Part shown: piece by piece, positions 56,085 through 64,000 of the stretch | Layout of the letters: every line of letters starts with the position of its first letter | How positions within the stretch are numbered: position 1 is the stretch's first letter | DNA from: Atopsyche davidsoni | Lineage: Eukaryota; Arthropoda; Insecta; Trichoptera; Hydrobiosidae | Assembly (NCBI GenBank): GCA_022113835.1 | Contig: JAILWY010000019.1 | Coordinates: forward strand, 7,278,001 to 7,342,000 | Length of the DNA stretch: 64,000 bases | Direction of reading: 5' to 3' | The notes under the pieces: model-generated | What the model saw: the letters and a program-made list of their open reading frames with translations, nothing else | Database searches by the model: none | Told to the model about the DNA's origin: nothing | Program-made: the position numbers and the translations under genes

Positions 56085-57375
56085 TCGTATATCATGTGGA
56101 TACACAAATAGTATTATTTAGATCTTAAGAATTTTACCAAATTTGTGATTGGTTTATTACTGTACTTAATTGCCCTCAGAGCTTGTATTTATAAAAGTAT
56201 TAAATGGTGGTATTTAGATCTTAAGAATTTTATCACATTTGTGGTTGGTTTAATATTGTACTTAATTGCCCTCAGAGCTTGTATTTATATAAGTATAAAT
56301 GGAGTGATTTAGTGAATAAGAATTTTACCAAATTTGTGATTTATTTACTACTGTACTTAGTTGCGCTCAGGGCTTACATTATAAAAATATTAAACGGTAT
56401 TATTTAGATCTTAAGAATTTTACTAAATTTCTAATTTGTTTATTACTGTACTTAGTTGCGCTCAGGGCTTACACTATAAAAGTATTAAACAGTATTATTA
56501 AGATCTGAAGAATTTTACTAAATTTGTGATTTACTTATTACTGTACTTAGTTGCGCTCAGGGCTCACATTATAAACGTATTAATTGGTGTTATTTAGATC
56601 TTAAGAATTTTACCAAATTTGTGATTTATTCACTACTGTACTTAGTTGCTCTCAGGGCTTACATTATAAAAGAATTAAACAGTATTATTTAGATCTTAAG
56701 AATTTTACTAAATTTGTGTTTTACTTATTACTGTACTTAGTTGCGCTCAGGGCTCACATTATAAACGTATTAAATGGTGTTATTTAGATCTTAAGAATTT
56801 TACCAAATTTGTGATTTATTCACTACTGTACTTAGTTGCTCTCAGGGCTTACATTATAAAAGTATTAAACAGTATTATTTAGATCTTAAGAATTTTACTA
56901 AATTTGTGATTTACTTATTACTGTACTTAGTTGCGCTCAGGGCTTACATTATAAACGTATTAAATGGTGTTATTTAGATCTCAAGAATTTTTACAAATTT
57001 GTGATTTATTAATTACTGTACTTAGTTGCTCTCAGGGCTTACATTATAAAAGTATTAAACGGTATTATTTAGATCTTAGAAATTTTACTAAATTTGTGAT
57101 TTACTTATTACTGTACTTAATTGTGCTGGGCTTACATTATAATAGTATTAAATAGCGTTATTTAGATCTTAAGAATTTTACCAAATTTATGAGCGGGTTA
57201 TTACCGTATTCAGTTGCTCTCAGAGCTTGTATTTACAAAAGTATTAAATGGTGTGATTTAGTCCATATGAATTTTACCAATTTACTTCTGTTCTTATTTA
57301 CGCTCGGGGCTTATATTATAAAAATATTATATAGTATTATTTAGATCTTAAGAATTTTACCAAATTTGTGATTTG
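56085..57375. repeat. Satellite-like array, about 14 units of ~94 bp
   Basis: Each unit carries TATTATTTAGATCTTAAGAA, TTTTACYAAATTTGTGATTT and ACTGTACTTAGTTGCKCTCA followed by GGGCTTACATTATAAA. In the middle (56480-57100) two variants alternate, GTTGCGCTC and GTTGCTCTC, making a ~187-bp higher-order unit. Edge units are diverged. Small open frames here are by-products. Confidence 0.9.
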
Positions 57376-57837
57376 TTTTTTACCTGGCCTAATTAATAAA
57401 TGTATTTTAAAACAGTAGAATTTATAATTCTTGGATAATTAAATTCTGCACAGAAGAGTATTCTAATATTTGTTTTATTACTTCATCCCATCTTTTGCAT
57501 TAAAACTTTGTGTTTTTTATTTTCACAAACTAGTGTTTATTCTCTTGAAAAACTCATACACAATTTATTTATTGAAGCTGAAAAATTTGGATATTTCATT
57601 TTATTATTTTTTAACACATCAAAAATCAATATAATGATATTTCAAGGGTATTTCGTTACTACCTAGACAACGATCTGTTGGTAATAATATGGCAAAAGAA
57701 GGAACGCATGTAAAACTTCACTCTAGGGAGGCATTCTTAACTGATGAGCTACACTACACAAAATCCAGAAATATTGTTTGATTTGTTTTACGCAGCAATT
57801 CGAAACACATTAGTGAAATTTTGTCTACTAACATCAC

Positions 57838-58323
57838 TATAATTACTAATATGATTAGGTACATAGAAGATGATTTAAAGAAACTCTCAGAAAAATATCA
57901 TTGTGATTTGTGTGGTATTTGAACCCACATCCCCATGGCTTACATGGCCGGTGTACTAACCCTTGTACTAACGAATCACTTCCGTTTATCGAGAATTTTT
58001 AACAATCATACTATACATATGAACCAATGTGCCCAGGCCAACCAATATTTAGTGATTTGCAAGCACTGGATTTTTTTAACAAAGAAACAATGAAGTGATT
58101 TTAGTCCCATCTGAATATTATTTTTAAAATCGATTAATTTAGCCAAGACGCGCACCATCATATACATATGTCTATTTTTTGATTTAACGTCAATCAGATG
58201 CGTATTTATTACCCATTACGGGTTTATTATATTATTACTAATATGATTAGTAATAATATAATAAACCCGTAGTGGGTAATAAATACGCATCTGATTGACG
58301 TTAAATCAAAAAATAGACATATG
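57838..58323 (-). mobile_element. tRNA-derived SINE with a terminal palindrome
   Basis: On the minus strand, 57990-57918 looks tRNA-like: GTTAGTACAAGGGTTAGTACA for the A-box area, GGGTTCAAATACC for the B box. The body follows (AATGATATTTTTCTGAGAGT, AACCCGTAATGGGTAATAAA, GATTGACGTTAAATC). 58165-58323 is a 159-bp inverted repeat (78-bp arms, 3-nt loop, centre 58244) made from the SINE's distal end. Confidence 0.75.
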
Positions 58324-58913
58324 TAACATCACTATCCTCAAATCTGGATGAAGAGAGTTTCTTAGTTTTAAACTTTTAATAACCTATAACTTAGAATCAA
58401 AACACTGGTTTAATTTTAATTACAACATTTATTTTTACCAAGCAAAATCTGTGTTTTGACAATTCAATAAATAAATACAGACTTAGACCATAACAAACAA
58501 ATATTTAAATTATAATTATATCTTTGGAAATAGTATAAATGTCAAAAAAAAAAAAAGCTTTTCACTTTATCTCCGGGTGCTTCTCATGAATAAAATGTTT
58601 TACAAAAAAATGAAAACAAAAAATTACGATAGAACTGATGATTTTCGTTAAATATAATGCATCAAATAATTTGACTCGCACATGCGGCCACTATAAATAT
58701 AAATACGCCTTCTTTAAATATAGATTGGCATTTACAATGAACCAATAAGCATCTCCATTAACTTCTAATCATTATGGTAATATTATTTTTTTTAATTATG
58801 TTTCAATTCAGCATTACCAGGGTCTTAAAAAAATCAAGGGCATTGCTCGTGGCTTTATATGTAAATCATTACCTAAAAACATTATGAGCAGAATGGATCT
58901 GCATGGGTAATAA

Positions 58914-58985
58914 GTACAGTAATCAATATTGTTGAAGGATAGTACTTGATGGAATTCCATTTTAATATATTAAATAAAGTACAAA
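58914..58985 (-). mobile_element. Penelope-type terminal repeat fragment
   Basis: GTAATCAATATTGTTGAAGG, then GTACTTGATGGAATTCCATT and TTAATATATTAAATAAAGTA match 21955-22020 and 55060-55135. It lies just beyond the stop codon of the inositol monophosphatase gene and may be part of its 3' UTR. Confidence 0.55.
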
Positions 58986-59020
58986 TCGATAGTCTTTATT
59001 GCTTGTCTGTGTGTCGGCGA

Positions 59021-62000
59021 TTAATCCCTGGGCGGATAGAACTGAATCAGAGTGCTGGCCATTGTGTTGGCCAACTCCATAGAACTGGCACAGAGGACTC
59101 GCCGAGACATCACATCAAAGGAACCTCCTGCACGGAATAAAAATAACTAAAATTAAATAATTAACGAAAGTACTAAAGTATTTCACTGAGACAGCGACAC
59201 CTCTTGGCATATAAAGGCATCATTGTAATGATGAGACAGATGGCCATAATTTAAAAAAATTTCACTTAAAAATATGCCCAGTAATTATTATTGAATGAGT
59301 CTATTCATGTATAAATTTCACGATCATATTTCTATTCACAAACCTGCAGGGTCGATGCACACTCCCCCAGCTTCAGTCACCAGTAGCTGTCCAGCCGCAA
59401 TGTCCCAAGCGTGAATCCCAAATTCATAATCGGCATCAGCACTACCCATAGCAACCATTGCCATATTAAGAGCTGCAGATCCCAGTGAACGGGTCCTTAA
59501 ATAAACAAAACCATTGTTGGATTCAGGATCAAGAATTTTATCTAACTACGTCTGCTCTGAGTGACTGGTGTGTGAATTCCAGCAAACTTTTGCATGAACC
59601 ATGAGTTTATAAAAACTTGTTTATTTCAAGGAAACATTCTTGTACCCTCATATTTTTTTATAGTACGAGTTCACAAAACTTTGACTTAATTTACGACATA
59701 AAAATGATTAGGTTGAAATAGTCTTGCTGCATAATTTCTGGTCAAATGTTGCATGCATGATAATATTTAAACAAGCACTGTGCTCCGAAACGGAAAGCTT
59801 TCCAAAATTAGATAATGAACAAAGAATATATGCACAATACTTTCGAAAGCTTATTCTAAAATAAAAAAAATAGTAATTCTTTGTCTATTACAAACATCTT
59901 GTAATCGCAAAAGTATTGAGTTTTAAAATAAAATTATAAACTTAAGAATTGTACACAAGAAGTAGGTTCAACTGCCTATCAACTAGCTTCTCACCATTTG
60001 TGCAGATACATAAAAATAAAAACACCGAAATCTTATCAATTTATGAATATTAGATACGCGTTTCGTTAAATCGATGTACCTACAAGTATGATTTGAAAAC
60101 AAATATTCACAATTTTTTAATTTGCAAAAAAACCATATAATCCACAATCTGGTAAATATTTTACTTTACTCCGAGTGAATAAATAAACTTGGTAAAAATT
60201 AACAATATCAATTAAGAGAAACAAACATTTTTGTCATCAATATGAGTGCTTTTGCAATTTGAAATTGGCAATGTGATGGCAACAAGTAATATAGTAAATC
60301 TTAGGTGTATAAAGGTTGTGTTGAACACATTTAACAATTTACCCGTGCACCAAGGGGGTTAACTTAGTAACGTTGGCAATCACAACATCCATCTTTTCTG
60401 GGTCTCTGCTCGTGCCCATTTCAACCATCAGCAGCGCTTTGGAGAGCTCAGTTTGCTTGGAGACTCGGATGGGGCTGCCGTTCAAAAAGGAACCTCCTCC
60501 AAGGCGTGATGTGAACATCTGATTGCACATAGGGTTGTAAATTATGCCTATCTGAGCAACCTGTAAAGTAATAAAGTAAGTTCAATTATTTTTACAACTA
60601 GCCAAGCAAGAAAGTTCATTTATTAGCAAAACTAAAAGACACACTGTACACTTGTAGTAGTGAAGTCAAAAGTTTTTGCACGATAGGTGAGATATAATTA
60701 TTACTATATTCATTTTTATAAGATAGGATAGAATAGTTTATGGCCTTTCTTGCAAGCAATTTTTTTATATATAAAAATAACTAATACGCTTTAATTTGAA
60801 AAATTTATAAAATTACAAAACACAAATTTATTAAAACCTTCGCCAATTTTATTTTAATTAAAACAATTTAATTACAACATAAAACCATATACCTTGTTGG
60901 CATATAGTGCTATGGATATGCAGCAATGTGGAAAACCGTGGACAAAATTCATAGTCCCGTCGATGGGGTCTATGATCCATGTCGGAGCATTTGTGAGATT
61001 GCACGATGCACCAGCGGATATGTTCTCTTCGCCAATGAATCTTAAAAATATTTAAATGACGAGCAACTTAATAGCAAATATATTTCAAATCATTTAAATA
61101 AGTAAAAATGTAGGATTTGCAGATTTCTTAGCCACCTCCTGGAAAATAATCATAGCATTATGAACAAAGAAACCTTTGACTGTGGGGGAATAATTCTAAT
61201 TTATAATGTTTGTCATAACTGTTAGAAGCTATTGTGGTCTTATTAGTTTGATGATGACTCTTAGGACCAAAGAGCTCTTACTGTCTCAGTGATAAATATC
61301 AGAAGTATTGATGACTTTTTTTGGTTTTATTTAATAATACAGGTTTACTACACACAATATGAAGAAATATAAATAATCTTAATTTCAAATTGAGAAAAAT
61401 AATTATTTTCAACTCTTTGCCAGGGCTGCAGAAATCAATTGAAATACAAATAGTAGTATAAATTGATCTGTAGATTTTAAAATGCTGAAAATATGTTAAC
61501 TTAGTTCCAAATAATTTTTTTTAAATACAATTTATATAAGAAAATTCATATTTTATTTATATTTTTCCATTGCCGAGAAGGCACAATTTTTATCAGAAGC
61601 CATAAAGTTAACTGCCGACAGGAGGCGCAACATTTTAATATACCATAGTAAAATTGAACCGCTTGGTCATTGCACAGGGCACCGTGATATCGTCGGTCAC
61701 TGTGTCACGAATGGTTTTAAATGTGCATACATTTCAATTGCCCTGGAGTGTGCTAAAACTAATTTTAGCAGGTGTCAAATTTCAATAGAGTCAATATTAT
61801 TGAATTAACGTAAATATATTTTTGTCTATAATAGAAAACATAATTTCAAGAATTAAAATGAAAGGACACGAAAAATGATACAGTCGCATGCAAATTTTGT
61901 AAACAATACAAGAATAGCAAAAAATTAGCAGTTTACATATTAAAAACTTATAAAAGAAACAAAAACATAAGCAGTAAACAATTCAAAAAAATTACATACT

Positions 62001-63780
62001 TGTAGTTTGTTTTACCTGTGACATTTTACTTGAGACATAATTATACCACAATAAAAAATCACAACTAGTTTAATTTGATTATTTTCATTATAAGTTCTTA
62101 GTTTTATTTTCTCAATTGTTAGCAAAAAAAAAAGCAAAGAAGATGTTCAATGATTCTGAAGAACATCGGAGTTTAGGTCAATCAAAGATGAGAAGGGGAA
62201 GATGGACTGGAGGATGGCAGCATTATGCAGAAGTTGATGACACATTTTCTCAGAAAAAACCAAGACCCACCAACCAAAGGTGATGATGATGATGATGACA
62301 TAAAATATTTCATAATAAATACCTACTTAAGAAATGTATGATATGGACTGCGCAGTGCGAGTTCAGCGAATTTGATGAGTTTTAAGCAGAGAATATGTTA
62401 AAATTTTACATTTTTGCTATCTGTATATGTTCATGAGTGATATTCGGAATATTAAGCTGTACGACACATATACAATACAAACTTATATATTATATTTAAT
62501 GAAAAAATACACAAATAGAAGAAAAAAATTGACTAATCAAAAGCTTCCCCACTTTCATACAGAAACCCACCCAATTGAATTCGAAAGGTACAAAAAATGA
62601 CAACAAATTGGTTATTTAAAATTTTTTGACTACCTTACCACTTATAAATAAATTGCAATTCAATATTTATACCCTTTTTGATATAGATTGTTGAGTAATT
62701 CAAAATTTGTTGATGGCCACAAAAAACGCTTTAATGAATAACAATGAAGAGAACTTTATTTGAACTCACTTGTGATCTGGAAAGCGGAATGATAGCCCTT
62801 TCACCAGAATGGTTTCCACTAACAAGTCTGTTTCCGTGACAAGGTCAACATCGCAAGACTTCTGCACCACTTCCTTGTTCTTACTTATGGCAGACAGAAT
62901 TATCTGAAACACAAGCAATATAAAGTCATTTTTTATTATTTAAGTACATCCTCATTTATTTCTCATACACAATCATTGTGCTTACAATATGTTTACATGG
63001 AATTGATTAACACCTAAAACAAGTGAAAAATAAAAACATTGTATGCACAATAAACTATAAAAATAAAAAATAATAGTTACTAAATGCAAAATTATTAAAT
63101 ATTTAATAATAATCAGTTCCCGTTCACTTCACTTAGGAATCCCACTTGTCAAATAATATTTATTTACCTTAACACACTAAAGGCGGGGCGGGTACTAGTA
63201 CCCGTTTCGCGGACTACTGTCTAAAGGCGGGGCGCGTATTAATACGTTTTTGAATGTGTTTACTCTAAAAGCGGCAGAAGGTCATTTTATTCTTTAGGTT
63301 TACAGCTCGAAATGTTCTCGTGACATGAAAAAGGACTCGTCAACGTTACTTCTACCAATACTGTCCAGTGATTCTGAACAAAGTGACAATGAAGAAGTAG
63401 AGAGGTTATATAATGATAATCCTCCAATTATTGAACAAATTTTAGGACAAAGTGGTGTTGTTGTGATGCCAAGTAATCCGTAAAGTGTGTATGAAGTGGT
63501 TCAACTTTTTATAGGAAACGATTTATTTGACTACATGCAAATCAAAGAGTGTATAGACTAGATTTCACACGCACAATTTTACGCGAATTTTGCCAACTAT
63601 GCACATCAGTTTAGTCAATTTGGTTACCTGTTAACTGCCTTAATCAACAATTTATTTTATAATTTGTGAACTTATTTATTTAAATAAATATTATTTTGAT
63701 CAAAAGCCACTTACTTCTCCACAATCTGTAACAAGTGACATCGCGAGGATGTAGGCTTCATCAAAATCAGGAGAAGCCAT
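59021..63780 (-). CDS. IMPA1: Inositol monophosphatase, complete, 6 exons, 274 aa
   Basis: Minus-strand exons 63715-63780 ([23 protein letters not shown]), 62770-62903, 60893-61040, 60343-60560, 59344-59495 and 59021-59127 (stop TAA). All junctions keep phase and the 825 nt give 274 residues, close to the usual 277. The enzyme hydrolyses myo-inositol monophosphates to free inositol in the cytosol, using Mg2+, and feeds phosphoinositide synthesis. Family motifs are all present: VDLVTETD (~37), FIGEEN with the metal-binding Glu, [17 protein letters not shown] with the metal-binding Asp pair, and [11 protein letters not shown] with the last metal-binding Asp. The C-terminus [12 protein letters not shown] is typical. 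A piggyBac relic lies in intron 1 and a Penelope fragment just past the stop. Orthology to IMPA1 rather than a lineage-specific paralogue is inferred. Confidence 0.95.
63173..63545 (+). mobile_element. N-terminal remnant of a piggyBac-like element
   Basis: TTAA (63169-63172) is followed by CACACTAAAGGCGGGGCGGG and the palindrome GGGTACTAGTACCC, recalling the end of the element at 35222. The plus strand then reads [34 protein letters not shown], a stop, and [18 protein letters not shown], as in piggyBac N-termini. No right end found. Confidence 0.6.
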
Positions 63781-64000
63781 CTTCAGTGTTGTTAATAAAT
63801 CAGCAAAACCTAATGGCACACCCATGAATGTATTATTTAAAAGATTTTGTCTGTATTATTACTTGATTGACTATATGGCTTCATTTAAAAATTATAAGGC
63901 GGATTCGCGATTTCCACAACTATAATGCCAATTTCACAAATTAAATACACGAGTACATGTATCTACAAGTCAATAACATACATAAAATTCCGAAGTACAA

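Noticed and set aside
56964..57155. 63-codon plus-strand frame
   Set aside because: Translation of satellite monomers.
1..64000. CRISPR array, operons, ribosome binding sites or other bacterial features
   Set aside because: Genes are spliced and the repeats are eukaryotic transposons and satellites; the tandem arrays have exon-intron units, not spacer-repeat structure.

Overview
The window is eukaryotic nuclear DNA. Spliced genes, AT-rich introns, an insect-type bHLH factor (Fer2-like), mariner, piggyBac and Tigger transposons, a Penelope-like retroelement and CsRn1-type Ty3/gypsy LTRs together point to an insect or close arthropod; I cannot name the species. Genes were read by eye from splice sites and phase, so exon edges are predictions.

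Layout. 1-4.2 kb (+): the last three exons of a Fer2-like bHLH factor, with a dead mariner just upstream. 3.5-9 kb: LTR, Penelope and SINE-like debris, a 58-bp palindromic repeat, a 21-bp coding minisatellite and a leucine-zipper exon (-). 8.9-15.1 kb (-): candidate exons of unknown product, and a proline-rich RING protein gene followed by a 266-bp triplication of its 3' flank that carries poly(A) signals. 15-22.5 kb: a LINE 3' end with three perfect hairpins, a deleted CsRn1-like element, a type II membrane protein exon and a dispersed repeat family. 23.0-30.6 kb (-): a complete 7-exon leucine-rich-repeat gene (367 codons); its last intron holds a Penelope RT fragment split by a mariner.

31-55.6 kb (+): the standout locus. 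I can chain 52 small coding exons, nearly all in phase 0-0 and mostly 50-115 nt, into one frame of about 1373 codons beginning MEDEQ and ending at a stop at 55558. The exons fall into at least two families expanded by tandem duplication of exon plus intron. One array is four near-identical 612-bp units with two exons each. The other holds 15 copies of a 66- or 81-nt exon, starting as a 612-bp dimer and ending as 299/298-bp monomers. Dead exons, truncated exon copies and a one-codon nonsense exon lie among live ones, showing ongoing exon birth and death. I recognise no known domain. Two piggyBac-like elements, two solo LTRs, a fold-back MITE, a Tigger and a 156-bp palindrome sit in its introns.

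55.6-64 kb: a ~94-bp satellite array, a tRNA-derived SINE with a second large palindrome, and a complete 6-exon inositol monophosphatase gene (-, 274 codons) with a piggyBac remnant in intron 1.

The genes do not form a pathway. The most promising undescribed items are the cassette-exon gene, the hammerhead-ribozyme-like motifs in Penelope remnants, and the two SINE-derived palindromes.
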